Source: Chryseobacterium taichungense (GTDB taxonomy: Bacteria > Bacteroidota > Bacteroidia > Flavobacteriales > Weeksellaceae). Taken from it: a stretch of 64,000 bases of DNA. The position numbers were made by a program, and so were the translations under genes. Numbering within the stretch: the stretch's first letter is position 1; each line of letters opens with the position of its first letter. The stretch is from the NCBI RefSeq assembly GCF_900109935.1, contig NZ_FOBV01000006.1, positions 1-64,000 on the forward strand, read 5' to 3'. The notes below the pieces were generated by a model, which saw nothing but the letters and a program-made list of their open reading frames with translations, searched no databases and had not been told where the DNA came from. Below, piece after piece: positions 43,040 to 51,887 of this stretch.

Positions 43040-43888
43040 ATGTTTCTTACTGAATGTCCGCGTGATGCAATGCAGGGTTGGGGAGAATTTATTCCCACAG
43101 ATAAAAAAATAGATTACATCAATTCTTTAATGGATGTAGGTTTTGATGTGCTGGATTGCCTCAGCTTCGTGTCTCCAAGAGCAATTCCGCAGATGGCAGA
43201 CTCTGCTCAGGTTGCCGAAAATATTGATAAATCCAGATCTAAAACGAAAGTCTCTGCCATTATCGGGAATTATCGTGGTGCAGAAAAGGCACTCAGGCAT
43301 CAGTCTGTAGATATTATTGGTTTTCCTTTTTCTATTTCCGAAACTTTTCAGCACAGAAATACCAATAAAAGCCAGGAAGAAGCCTTTAGCGAAATATTGA
43401 AAATGCTCGAACTGGTAAAAAGTGAAAATAAACAGTTGAATATTTATTTCTCCATGGCTTTCGGAAATCCTTACGGTGAAATGTGGAAATGGGAAGATGT
43501 AGATTTTTGGGCTCAACGTTTTTCAGATATTGGAATTAAAGATATCTTACTATCTGATACAACGGGCGTTGCAACACCGGAAACGATTGCTCTTTTATTT
43601 GAAAAAATTCCTGTAAAATATCCGGAGATTAACTTCGGAGGTCATTTTCATAATCGTTACGAAGATTCTTATTCTAAATTAAAAGCAGCTTATGATAAGG
43701 GATGCAGGAGATTCGACAGTGCGATTAAAGGGATTGGTGGCTGTCCGATGGCAAAGGATGATCTGGTGGGAAATATGCCGACTGAGCAGGTCATCAATTT
43801 CATGAGCGTAGAAAAAGTAAATCATAAATTAAATTTACTACACTTCGAAAGTTCTTATAACAAGGCCAAAGATATTTTTCATTTTTAA
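43040..43888 (+). CDS. Hydroxymethylglutaryl-CoA lyase-type aldolase
   Basis: 282 residues. It cleaves HMG-CoA to acetoacetate and acetyl-CoA at the end of leucine breakdown. ECPRDAMQG near the start, LSDTTGVATPETI, GGHFHNRY (metal His pair) and IGGCPMAKDDLVGN (catalytic Cys loop of HMGL) are present. No other leucine-catabolism genes are adjacent. The OsmC gene follows after 15 bp. Confidence 0.9.
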   Translation: MFLTECPRDAMQGWGEFIPTDKKIDYINSLMDVGFDVLDCLSFVSPRAIPQMADSAQVAENIDKSRSKTKVSAIIGNYRGAEKALRHQSVDIIGFPFSISETFQHRNTNKSQEEAFSEILKMLELVKSENKQLNIYFSMAFGNPYGEMWKWEDVDFWAQRFSDIGIKDILLSDTTGVATPETIALLFEKIPVKYPEINFGGHFHNRYEDSYSKLKAAYDKGCRRFDSAIKGIGGCPMAKDDLVGNMPTEQVINFMSVEKVNHKLNLLHFESSYNKAKDIFHF

Positions 43889-43903
43889 AAAATTCAGTTG
43901 AAT

Positions 43904-44308
43904 ATGATCACATCAAAAATTACATACATTGGAGATTTAAGATGTTCTGCAGAACATGTACAGTCCGGAACATTGATAGAAAGCGATGCACCGACGGATA
44001 ATCACGGTAAAGGTGAAAAGTTTTCTCCTACCGATCTTTGCGCTACTTCCCTGGCAGAATGTGCCCTTACAACTATTGCCATTTTGGGAAAAGAAAAGAA
44101 TATAAATATAGAAGGAGCATATTGCGAGCTGCAGAAGATAATGGCAGCAAATCCGAGAAGAATCAGTGAGATTATATGCAATTTTGTATTTCCGGGCCAT
44201 TTTTCTGATGAAGAAAAAGCGTTTATCGAAAATACGGCGCATCATTGTCCGGTTGCGAAAAGTCTCCATCCGGATCTGAAACAGACCATGACTTTTTCTT
44301 TTCAATAA
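43904..44308 (+). CDS. OsmC/Ohr-family protein
   Basis: 134 residues from ATG 43904. The two reactive cysteines are in PTDLCATSLAECALTT and HHCPVAKSLHP. OsmC proteins reduce organic hydroperoxides through thiols. It probably shares a transcript with the lyase gene; the terminator follows immediately. Confidence 0.9.
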   Translation: MITSKITYIGDLRCSAEHVQSGTLIESDAPTDNHGKGEKFSPTDLCATSLAECALTTIAILGKEKNINIEGAYCELQKIMAANPRRISEIICNFVFPGHFSDEEKAFIENTAHHCPVAKSLHPDLKQTMTFSFQ

Positions 44309-44311
44309 CAA

Positions 44312-44337
44312 AAAACCTCAGAATTTTCTGAGGTTTT
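44312..44337. terminator. Bidirectional terminator between osmC-like gene and sufT
   Basis: AAAACCTCAGA (44312-44322) and TCTGAGGTTTT (44327-44337), a perfect 11-bp stem between convergent genes. Confidence 0.9.
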
Positions 44338-44345
44338 GTATTGTA

Positions 44346-44672
44346 TTAAAGCATTCCCAGCTCAAATTTGGCTTCTTCGCTCATCATATCTTTATGCCAG
44401 CTTGGTTCGAACGTAAGTTCCAGATCTACACTTTTTACGTGCTCTACTTCGCCCACCTTGTCTTTTACTTCCTGAGGTAGTGTTTCAGCAACAGGACAAT
44501 TCGGCGTTGTAAGGGTCATGATGATCTTAACATCCGCATCATCGGAAATCTGAACATCATATACCAGTCCAAGCTCGTAGATATCTACCGGAATTTCAGG
44601 GTCATATACGGTTTTTAAGACTTTGATGATCTCTTCACCAATGTCAGCAATCTGATCGTCTGTAAATTTCAT
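44346..44672 (-). CDS. SufT/MIP18-family (DUF59) Fe-S assembly protein
   Basis: 108 residues. LKTVYDPEIPVDIYELGLVYDV and TLTTPNCPVAETLPQEV are the MIP18 signature; the Cys in PNCP is the functional one. It matures iron-sulfur proteins. It is the last of csaA-exonuclease-sufT, with a three-base gap to the exonuclease. suf genes are not in the window. Confidence 0.9.
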   Translation of the reverse strand: MKFTDDQIADIGEEIIKVLKTVYDPEIPVDIYELGLVYDVQISDDADVKIIMTLTTPNCPVAETLPQEVKDKVGEVEHVKSVDLELTFEPSWHKDMMSEEAKFELGML

Positions 44673-44675
44673 TTT

Positions 44676-45380
44676 TTAATCTAAATTGATGTACCTTTTC
44701 AATAAATCTTCCTGACGCATGCGCCGGAAAATGTTTGCCAAAGTTAAGACATCTTTTTCACAATAGTCAACTATTCTTTGCAAGTCTTTCTCTATGTAGT
44801 AGATTGATGAAACCATTGAGCCGTCGATATCATCTTTCGGGGTAGGAATTCCGAAAAGATGAGCCAGTAACTCCAAGGAAACAAAGCTTTTATAATCCCC
44901 GAATTTCCAGAGTTCCATTGTATCAATATGCGGGATTTCCCAAGGTTTTTTCCCAAACATCTGGAACGGTATTGGCGGCATTATGCCATTAATCAGGAAT
45001 CTCCGGGCAATCCAAGGAAAGTCAAATTCTTTCCCGTTGTGGGCACACAGAATTACGTCCTTTAATCGTGGACTGTTGAAGATCTCTCCAAACTCCATGA
45101 GAATTTTTTTCTCGTCGTCTCCTGCAAAGCTTTTGATTTTTAACGTATCATTTTTTTCCAGCATTCCGATGGTAATGCAGATGATTTTTCCGAATTCGGC
45201 CATAATTCCTGCTCTTTCGGAATAAAATTCACCGGCGGAAATTTCATCTTTTCGTTGGTGTTTTGTTTTTTTATCCCAAAGCATTTGCTCTGTTTCGGAT
45301 AATTCTTCCCAGGCTCCGGAGCTTGGAACGGTTTCAATATCAATAAATAAGATTCTTTCCAGAGGGATGTGCTGTATCAT
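44676..45380 (-). CDS. DnaQ/PolB-like 3'-5' exonuclease
   Basis: 234 residues. Exonuclease motifs of the RNase H-like fold: ExoI ILFIDIETVP, ExoII CAHNGKEFDFPWIARR, ExoIII YCEKDVLTLANIF (Tyr-x3-Asp). It is a stand-alone domain, as often found in Bacteroidota. The nucleic acid target is not known. Eleven bases separate it from csaA. Confidence 0.88.
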   Translation of the reverse strand: MIQHIPLERILFIDIETVPSSGAWEELSETEQMLWDKKTKHQRKDEISAGEFYSERAGIMAEFGKIICITIGMLEKNDTLKIKSFAGDDEKKILMEFGEIFNSPRLKDVILCAHNGKEFDFPWIARRFLINGIMPPIPFQMFGKKPWEIPHIDTMELWKFGDYKSFVSLELLAHLFGIPTPKDDIDGSMVSSIYYIEKDLQRIVDYCEKDVLTLANIFRRMRQEDLLKRYINLD

Positions 45381-45391
45381 TTGTTTTAATT

Positions 45392-45739
45392 TTATCCTAC
45401 CTGCATTCCGTTTTTTACCGGCAATGAAGGGGTCAGAAGGGTTACGTCTTTTTTATCCTCACCATACAGTCCTAAAACCAGGCATTCGCTAAAGAAATTG
45501 GCGATCTGCTTTTTCGGAAAATTTACCACCGCCAGGATCTGCATGCCAATTAATTCTTCTTTTTGATATAATGAGGTTATCTGTGCAGAAGATTTTTTAA
45601 TGCCTAAATCTCCAAAATCTATTTCTAACTGATAAGAAGGGTTTCTGGCTTTTTCAAAATCATTCGCTGAAATAATGGTTCCGCATCTGATATCGACTTT
45701 TTCAAAATCTGCCCATGAGATTTCAGGTTTTACTGTCAT
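45392..45739 (-). CDS. csaA: tRNA-binding domain protein CsaA
   Basis: 115 residues. VDIRCGTIISANDFEKARNPSYQLEIDFG and AVVNFPKKQIANFFSECLVLG are typical of the EMAP/Trbp111-like OB fold in CsaA. It is a dimeric tRNA-binding, chaperone-like protein. First gene of its operon. Confidence 0.93.
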   Translation of the reverse strand: MTVKPEISWADFEKVDIRCGTIISANDFEKARNPSYQLEIDFGDLGIKKSSAQITSLYQKEELIGMQILAVVNFPKKQIANFFSECLVLGLYGEDKKDVTLLTPSLPVKNGMQVG

Positions 45740-45967
45740 GATAGAGAATTATATAGATTCTATGTTGATGATTAAAAATGTATGCTTTAGCAAAAGTATT
45801 AAAATAATGAAAGTTAAATAATTTTTAAAATATAAAATTTTGCTGTTAAAAATCAGGTAATTATGAATTTTTTAAAGATTTCTGTCAATTTTCATGCAAG
45901 ATTTCTCAAAATCAGGATTTATATAGTGAGTACTCAAGGATAATGTTTAATGTTAAAATTTAAAACA

Positions 45968-46543
45968 ATGAAGAAAAAGACAGTACTTAATTTCCTGATC
46001 ATTGCTGCGATTACCATATTGGGATTCTCTTTAACATCATGTATGAATGATAATTATGAACCAATACCGGTAAAGCTGAATGATATCAACGGGAAATACC
46101 GGGCAAGATTAGTAACCTCACAGGAAGGAATGTTTAACGAAAAAATTATTGATTTTACCGCTAAAGACAGTGTTATCACATTCGGGAATTTTCCGATGAA
46201 AGAGATCGTAAGAAGCATTGTAAATGATCCTGTGAAAGCAGATACCGTTTTGGCACATTTAGGAAAAATTGAATATCAACTGAATTTTAAACCCAAAGTA
46301 AATCCAGAACAGAATGTTGTAGAGCTTACTTTTGAACCTAAAATCCTTAGTTTTCAAATGACGCTGGATGGAGTGACAAAAGATGTCTCAGTCATGATGG
46401 CAGCCAAGCAAAAAGGTTTTTTTGTAGGATACGACTGGTCTATGAGATTTGCATGGGAAGCAGAAAAAATAACCGTTGGAGGAGTTGATCTGGCCCCTTA
46501 TCAGAGCATAAAGTATGAAATTCCCATTAGTATTAAAAATTAG
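45968..46543 (+). CDS. DUF4840 family lipoprotein
   Basis: 191 residues from ATG 45968. Lipobox ILGFSLTSCMND (Cys about 25). A beta-rich domain follows (NGKYRARLVTSQEG, VELTFEPKILSFQMTLDGVTKDV), as in DUF4840 proteins. Function unknown. It precedes the ECF sigma factor by about 100 bp, with a new promoter between. Confidence 0.8.
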   Translation: MKKKTVLNFLIIAAITILGFSLTSCMNDNYEPIPVKLNDINGKYRARLVTSQEGMFNEKIIDFTAKDSVITFGNFPMKEIVRSIVNDPVKADTVLAHLGKIEYQLNFKPKVNPEQNVVELTFEPKILSFQMTLDGVTKDVSVMMAAKQKGFFVGYDWSMRFAWEAEKITVGGVDLAPYQSIKYEIPISIKN

Positions 46544-46588
46544 GCAACGGTTATTGGCAAGATAGGCAGGCTTCAATTTGGAGCAGCC

Positions 46589-46596
46589 TATCTTTG
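46589..46596 (+). promoter_or_regulatory. Promoter -7 box of the sigma-factor operon
   Basis: TATCTTTG, with transcription expected near 46603. Both GTG 46612 and ATG 46642 would be on the transcript; the ATG fits the family start better. Confidence 0.5.
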
Positions 46597-46641
46597 CATT
46601 ATGTTAAGTAAGTGGAAATCCTTGAGGATGCCATAAAATCA

Positions 46642-47208
46642 ATGAAAGAAAGTAACGAACAAATTCTGGTTAACCGCCTTTTACAGAAGGAAGAAGCGGC
46701 CTGGAAAGAGCTTTTTGAAGTTCATTCAGGCAGTCTGGCCTATGTTTGTTCGAGATATATCATTGACAGAGACAGTGTGAATGATGTGTTGCAAAACAGC
46801 TTTATACAAATGTTCCGTTCGATAGATTCTTTTGAATTCAGGGGAAACGGTTCTTTGAAAGCCTGGATTACCCGAATTGCAGTCAATGAATCTTTAAAGC
46901 ATATTAAACAAAATGTAGATTTTAAGATCATCGCTGATGATTCGGAAATTCCGGATGTACAGCATGAAGATGAGCCTGATCTTGAGGAAATATCGCAGCA
47001 GGAAATTATGAATATGATCCATATGCTTCCGGACGGCTACAGAACGGTTTTCAACCTGTTTGTTTTTGAAGAGAAAAGTCACAGAGAAATAGCGGAAATA
47101 CTGGGAATCGCAGAAAATTCATCAGCATCGCAGTTTCACAGGGCAAAATCAATGCTTGCCCGGAAAATAAAAGAACATAAAATATCTAAAACAGCGCAAT
47201 ATGAGTAA
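46642..47208 (+). CDS. ECF-type RNA polymerase sigma factor
   Basis: 188 residues from ATG 46642. Region 2: AWKELFEVHSGSLAYVCSRYIIDRDSVNDVLQNSFIQMF; region 4: LPDGYRTVFNLFVFEEKSHREIAEILGIAENSSASQFHRAK. Region 3 is absent, as in the ECF group. It probably controls itself and the downstream gene, which overlaps by eight bases. Confidence 0.93.
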   Translation: MKESNEQILVNRLLQKEEAAWKELFEVHSGSLAYVCSRYIIDRDSVNDVLQNSFIQMFRSIDSFEFRGNGSLKAWITRIAVNESLKHIKQNVDFKIIADDSEIPDVQHEDEPDLEEISQQEIMNMIHMLPDGYRTVFNLFVFEEKSHREIAEILGIAENSSASQFHRAKSMLARKIKEHKISKTAQYE

Positions 47209-48568
47209 TGAATGGTTAAATGATCTGCGCAGAAAAATGGAAGATCACACAGAAGATGTTCCTGATGGATTGTGGAAGAGTATCAGTGAAGAATTATTTG
47301 TAAAGGATGAGACCAAGGGAATTCCTGGTCCCGTACCTGGTGATCTGAAGGCGCAGAAGGCTGTTATTCCATTTAATCATTTACCGTTATGGTATCGTAT
47401 TGGCGGTGCTGCGGCAGTTATTGCCTTGTTCTTGATTCTGGGTAGGCTGTTTGATTTTAATATTAAAAAGCAAGACAGGGAATTAAAAAAAGAATATAAA
47501 ATCACGGGAAAAGATTTTCAGAATCGTACGATATTAGAACCTAAAGAGTCTGCTGTTTCTCCCAGTAAAATTGTTAAAATACAGCAATTTGATTTTAATA
47601 AAAGAACAGCATTATCTGTATTTAAAGATTGCACTAAAATTCCTTTAAACAGTATTAATTCTGCAATACAAAACCAGGATAATACTTCTGTAAATATTAC
47701 GAATGATAATGGTTCTAATCAAAGTTTAGCACAGGAAAAAGAAGCGCTTTCGATTGAAAACAAATCTGATCACGAAGAGGCTGAAACCAATCCTCTCATG
47801 ACAAAAGAAGAAAGGGAATGGAAGGAAAAGTTTGAAAAAGATCAAAAGTCAAAGCTGGCACTAAACAAAACTAAACAAAACTGGATGCTTGGTCTTGCTA
47901 CGGGTAACGCCTCCTCAAATACTACTGATCAGTTTCCGGGATATGCCGCTTTGAACGGAACAACGCCCAGCCTTCCTGAAATCTGGGGACTGGAAACAGG
48001 CGAGGATCCTCTGATGGCTATTCTTCTGGCTAATCAGGATAAAAAAGTGGATGCAACCATCAGACATAAAACCCCGATCACTTTCGGAGCTTCCGTATAC
48101 AAGAATTTAGGAAAAAGATGGAGCATCGGGACGGGAATTAATTATACAAAGCTTTCTGCGGAGCTGACTACGGGAAGTCAGTCTGATTTTATCAGCAGTG
48201 AACAGAATATTCATTATGTAGGGATTCCGGTGCAGGTAAATTATAATGTCGTGAAAAAAGGTGCTTTTACAGGCTATATGACAGGAGGTGGGGCAGTGGA
48301 GAAAGCTGTTTCCGGAGATATCAGGACAAAATATATTGTAGACGGAACGGTAAAACAGGAAACAAAGGAGGAAATCCATGAAAAACCCGTTCAGATATCT
48401 GTAAATACAGCCGTAGGTGTTCAGCTTAAAGTGGTAAAATATATAGGCATTTATGCCGAGCCGGGAATAGGATATCATTTCAAAGACAATAGTTCACTGA
48501 AAACCATTTATAAAGAAAAACCTTTGAATTTTAATGTAAAATTCGGGATCAGAATATTGCTTGATTAG
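47201..48568 (+). CDS. Putative anti-sigma/outer-membrane-barrel protein paired with the ECF sigma
   Basis: 455 residues. Cytosolic N-terminus (SNEWLNDLRRKMEDHTEDVPDGLWKSI), one membrane helix at about 66-83, a low-complexity linker (90-225), and a C-terminal region (about 270-455) with alternating beta-strands like an outer-membrane beta-barrel (GASVYKNLGKRWSIGTGINYTK, FNVKFGIRILL at the end). The ECF pairing suggests an anti-sigma role, which is inference. The combination of an inner-membrane helix and a barrel-like C-terminus is unusual topologically. Confidence 0.7.
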   Translation: MSNEWLNDLRRKMEDHTEDVPDGLWKSISEELFVKDETKGIPGPVPGDLKAQKAVIPFNHLPLWYRIGGAAAVIALFLILGRLFDFNIKKQDRELKKEYKITGKDFQNRTILEPKESAVSPSKIVKIQQFDFNKRTALSVFKDCTKIPLNSINSAIQNQDNTSVNITNDNGSNQSLAQEKEALSIENKSDHEEAETNPLMTKEEREWKEKFEKDQKSKLALNKTKQNWMLGLATGNASSNTTDQFPGYAALNGTTPSLPEIWGLETGEDPLMAILLANQDKKVDATIRHKTPITFGASVYKNLGKRWSIGTGINYTKLSAELTTGSQSDFISSEQNIHYVGIPVQVNYNVVKKGAFTGYMTGGGAVEKAVSGDIRTKYIVDGTVKQETKEEIHEKPVQISVNTAVGVQLKVVKYIGIYAEPGIGYHFKDNSSLKTIYKEKPLNFNVKFGIRILLD

Positions 48569-48597
48569 TCGCAGATAATAATGACAAATAATTTTAT

Positions 48598-49566
48598 ATG
48601 AAAACAAAACTGATTTTTTTAAGTCTTTTATTTTTAAGTTTTTTAAATATAAAAGCACAATGTACCCCGGAAATTACAAGTCCGCGGCTGGGAACCATGT
48701 TCCCTGATAAAGTTGTTTTCTGTAATACGGAAACAGAAACGCTTTCAACAACTCAGACCTACGGTTCTTATCAATGGTATAAGCAGGAATGGGACTGGCA
48801 AACACCGAATACGAATCCATGGGTAGCAATTCCAGGGGCAACATCGCAAACCTTAACGATCAACGGAACCGATGATATGCTGTATTATTTTAAAGTTGAA
48901 GTGACCCAGGCCGACTGTACCGCAGAAAGTACACCTATCCTTGCAGATGGCTATGCTTACGGGCTTCCTTTCATGATGGTCGATTTGCAGCCGGGAACTT
49001 TTCAAGAGATTGCTCCGGGAGAATATAATGTTTGCGAAGGAGCTTCAGTACAGTTTAATGACGGATTTCCAGAGCTTTATGGAACTCATACATGGTTTAG
49101 CTGTCTTCCGGGAAGTAATCCGCCTTCATCTTCAGATCCTTGTATTATTCCGGGAGAAACAGGAGATTCTTACACCGCTACAACTTCGGGAACTTTTGGA
49201 TTCTACGCCTGTACAGAATATTGTCCTGATCAGTGTGAAATGCTTTCAGAATTTGCTTTTACGAAGTTAAATTTCGGAAACTGGGATTTTTGTGGAACTC
49301 TTGGTACTGGTGAAACGAAACCGAAAGAGAATAACCTCAGCGTTTATCCGAATCCTGCATCGCAAGTCATTTACATCGGAAAAGAATCCGATAAGAAATA
49401 TACTGAAGTATCCATCATTGATATGTCAGGAAAGCTGATCCAGCAAAAAAAGGATCATCGGTTTTCTGAAGCTATTGATGTAAGCTCTTTAGTTCCCGGA
49501 ACCTATATTATTGTCTCTAAGTCTGAGAACGGAAAAGTATTTAAAAATAAATTTATCAAGAAATAG
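48598..49566 (+). CDS. Secreted protein with type IX secretion sorting domain
   Basis: 322 residues. Signal peptide (LSLLFLSFLNIKAQ). The body has Cys-rich Ig/PKD-like sequence (ITSPRLGTMFPDKVVFC, YFKVEVTQADCTAES). The last 75 residues are a T9SS type A sorting domain (LSVYPNPASQVIYIG, VSIIDMSGKLI, GTYIIVSKSENGKVFKNKFIKK). It is predicted to be exported to the cell surface. It lies 29 bp after the barrel-like gene. Confidence 0.88.
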   Translation: MKTKLIFLSLLFLSFLNIKAQCTPEITSPRLGTMFPDKVVFCNTETETLSTTQTYGSYQWYKQEWDWQTPNTNPWVAIPGATSQTLTINGTDDMLYYFKVEVTQADCTAESTPILADGYAYGLPFMMVDLQPGTFQEIAPGEYNVCEGASVQFNDGFPELYGTHTWFSCLPGSNPPSSSDPCIIPGETGDSYTATTSGTFGFYACTEYCPDQCEMLSEFAFTKLNFGNWDFCGTLGTGETKPKENNLSVYPNPASQVIYIGKESDKKYTEVSIIDMSGKLIQQKKDHRFSEAIDVSSLVPGTYIIVSKSENGKVFKNKFIKK

Positions 49567-49599
49567 ATCTAAGTGATAGTTTGAATTCAATTTGATGAG

Positions 49600-49630
49600 A
49601 GGCTCCGGTTTAATGTACGGAGCCTTTTTT
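49600..49630 (+). terminator. Terminator after the T9SS substrate gene
   Basis: AGGCTCCG (49600-49607) and CGGAGCCT (49618-49625), followed by a T-run to 49630. Confidence 0.88.
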
Positions 49631-49673
49631 ATGTTGTCATAAATTTTCGTCAGTACAGAAGATAAAAAATTAT

Positions 49674-49681
49674 TATTTTTG
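49674..49681 (+). promoter_or_regulatory. Promoter -7 box of the ComM-like gene
   Basis: TATTTTTG 16 bp upstream of the ATG at 49698. Confidence 0.5.
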
Positions 49682-49697
49682 CATCAAAACACAGACA

Positions 49698-51233
49698 ATG
49701 TTGATAAAAATTTATGGAAGTGCAATTCATGGCGTTTCTGCCCAAACCATCACTATTGAAGTTAATGTTGATACCGGCGGAGTAGGATATCACCTGGTAG
49801 GTCTTCCGGATAATGCGATCAAAGAAAGCAGCTACAGGATTTCTGCCGCTCTGAAAAATGTAGGATTCAAGATTCCGGGAAAGAAGATCACGATCAATAT
49901 GGCTCCTGCCGATCTCCGTAAAGAAGGTGCTGCCTACGATTTGAGCATAGCCATCGGTATCCTTGCGGCGTCTGACCAGATTCTTGCAGAAAATATTCAG
50001 GACTATATTATTATGGGAGAACTTTCTCTCGACGGAACACTACAGCCCGTGCGTGGTGTTTTACCCATCGCTATACAGGCCCGTGAAGAAGGTTTTAAAG
50101 GAATTATTCTTCCGAAACAAAATACACGTGAAGCTGCGATTGTAAACAATCTGAATGTCTTCGCTGCCGAAAACATCAAAGAAGTTATTGATTTTTTTAA
50201 TGAAGGCAAACCGCTGCAAAAAGTTGAAATAGATACCAGGAAAGAATTCCAGGAAAAAATAAATGATTTTCCGTTTGATTTTTCCGAGGTTAAAGGCCAG
50301 GAAACTGCAAAACGGGCTATGGAAGTTGCCGCAGCAGGCGGACATAATATCATTTTAATCGGACCTCCCGGAAGCGGAAAAACCATGCTGGCGAAAAGAG
50401 TTCCCAGTATTTTACCACCATTAAGTTTAAAAGAAGCGTTAGAAACGACAAAAATACATTCCGTTGCCGGTAAGATGGGAACGGAAACTTCTTTAATGAC
50501 AGTTCGTCCCTTTCGTGCGCCACACCACACCATTTCTGATGTAGCACTTGTCGGTGGTGGAGGTTATCCGCAACCGGGAGAGATTTCCCTGGCTCACAAC
50601 GGCGTGCTGTTTCTTGATGAAATGCCGGAATTTAAGAGAACGGTACTGGAAGTCATGAGACAACCGTTGGAAGATCGTGAGGTAACGATTTCCCGGGCAA
50701 AATTTACAGTGAATTATCCTGCGAGCTTTATGCTGGTCGCTTCAATGAACCCAAGTCCGAGCGGATTTTTTCCTGATGATCCGAACAATACTTCTACAGT
50801 CTACGAAATGCAGCGTTATATGAACAAGCTTTCCGGGCCGCTGCTTGACCGAATTGATATTCACATTGAAGTGCAGAAAGTAGAATTTGAACAGTTAGCG
50901 GAACGAAGAAAAGGCGAAAAAAGTGAAGAGATTAGAAAACGTGTTCTTCTGGCGCGCGAGATTCAGCGAGAGCGGTATAAGGACTTGAAAATAAGCTACA
51001 ACGCTCAAATTGGTCCAAAAGAAATTGATAAATATTGCAGTCTGGATGAAAGCTCATTCAGCCTGATAAAAACAGCCATGGAAAAGCTGAATTTGTCAGC
51101 GAGAGCGTACGACCGAATTCTGAAAGTTTCCAGAACGATTGCCGATCTGGAAGGGTCTGAAAATATCCTTTCTTATCATGTTTCAGAAGCGATACAGTAC
51201 AGGAGTCTTGATCGTGAGTTTTGGAATGGGTGA
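49698..51233 (+). CDS. ComM/YifB-family AAA+ ATPase (Mg-chelatase-like)
   Basis: 511 residues, normal length. N-terminal ChlI-like domain (residues 1-170, GLPDNAIKESSYRI), Walker A LIGPPGSGKTMLAKR (about 217-231), GGGYPQPGEISLAHNGVLFLDEMPEF (Walker B), RQPLEDREVTISRA and a C-terminal domain. ComM proteins are hexameric branch-migration helicases in natural transformation; a role in recombination is expected. Named by family only. Confidence 0.93.
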   Translation: MLIKIYGSAIHGVSAQTITIEVNVDTGGVGYHLVGLPDNAIKESSYRISAALKNVGFKIPGKKITINMAPADLRKEGAAYDLSIAIGILAASDQILAENIQDYIIMGELSLDGTLQPVRGVLPIAIQAREEGFKGIILPKQNTREAAIVNNLNVFAAENIKEVIDFFNEGKPLQKVEIDTRKEFQEKINDFPFDFSEVKGQETAKRAMEVAAAGGHNIILIGPPGSGKTMLAKRVPSILPPLSLKEALETTKIHSVAGKMGTETSLMTVRPFRAPHHTISDVALVGGGGYPQPGEISLAHNGVLFLDEMPEFKRTVLEVMRQPLEDREVTISRAKFTVNYPASFMLVASMNPSPSGFFPDDPNNTSTVYEMQRYMNKLSGPLLDRIDIHIEVQKVEFEQLAERRKGEKSEEIRKRVLLAREIQRERYKDLKISYNAQIGPKEIDKYCSLDESSFSLIKTAMEKLNLSARAYDRILKVSRTIADLEGSENILSYHVSEAIQYRSLDREFWNG

Positions 51234-51267
51234 TGCTAAATTAAAAGTCATTAATCTTAATGACAAT

Positions 51268-51744
51268 TTAAACTCCCTTCTTCCCATCCAAAATCATCTT
51301 AATCATTTTAATCTTTCGGTTTTCTCGTGTTTCAGGCTTTTTGGCTTCATTAATCCATCGGATATATTCTTTCCGATGCGTATAGCTCATCTTGTCAAAC
51401 AATGCTTTTGCTTCCGGATTTTCATTGAAAACGATAAGAATATCATCCGCAATTTCTACCGTTCTTTCTTCTTTATCTTCAATAAGACTGACCGAAACTT
51501 CATCACCGAAAGTCTTTCCCAGTTGCTTCCTTATTTCCTGGGTCAATCCTAACATATGACATTCGGATTTCATTTTTGCAAGGCTCCCGCGATATTCTAC
51601 TTTGTCATCGAAGAGGGCTTTAATTTTAACCTGTCCTTTTTTATTAAATAACTTTTCTGTAGAAAAAGGAAATTCCACAAAAGCGGCATTCATAGTTCTG
51701 TGTTGCTTAATAACAGCTTTGAATTGTATAGGCTGAGGCTTCAT
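51268..51744 (-). CDS. YdeI/OmpD-associated family protein (DUF1905)
   Basis: 158 residues. N-terminal DUF1905 beta-barrel (AAFVEFPFSTEKLFNKKGQVKIKALFDDKVEYRGSL) and C-terminal OmdA helical domain (FDKMSYTHRKEYIRWINEAKKPETRENRKIKMI). Function not established. It converges with the ComM-like gene. Confidence 0.87.
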   Translation of the reverse strand: MKPQPIQFKAVIKQHRTMNAAFVEFPFSTEKLFNKKGQVKIKALFDDKVEYRGSLAKMKSECHMLGLTQEIRKQLGKTFGDEVSVSLIEDKEERTVEIADDILIVFNENPEAKALFDKMSYTHRKEYIRWINEAKKPETRENRKIKMIKMILDGKKGV

Positions 51745-51835
51745 TTGCTTAATTTTTTAGACTACTAATAATTTATATTTAGAGTTAATTGAATCATTCA
51801 ACATTAAATTTATGATTTAATTTAAACTTAAAAAC

Positions 51836-51866
51836 AAAAAAACCGCGAAAGAAAACTTTCACGGTT
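51836..51866 (-). terminator. Terminator of the S46 peptidase gene
   Basis: AACCGCGAAAG (51841-51851) and CTTTCACGGTT (51856-51866), one mismatch, T-run on the minus strand. Confidence 0.85.
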
Positions 51867-51887
51867 TTTAAAATATATCGGTTAGGA

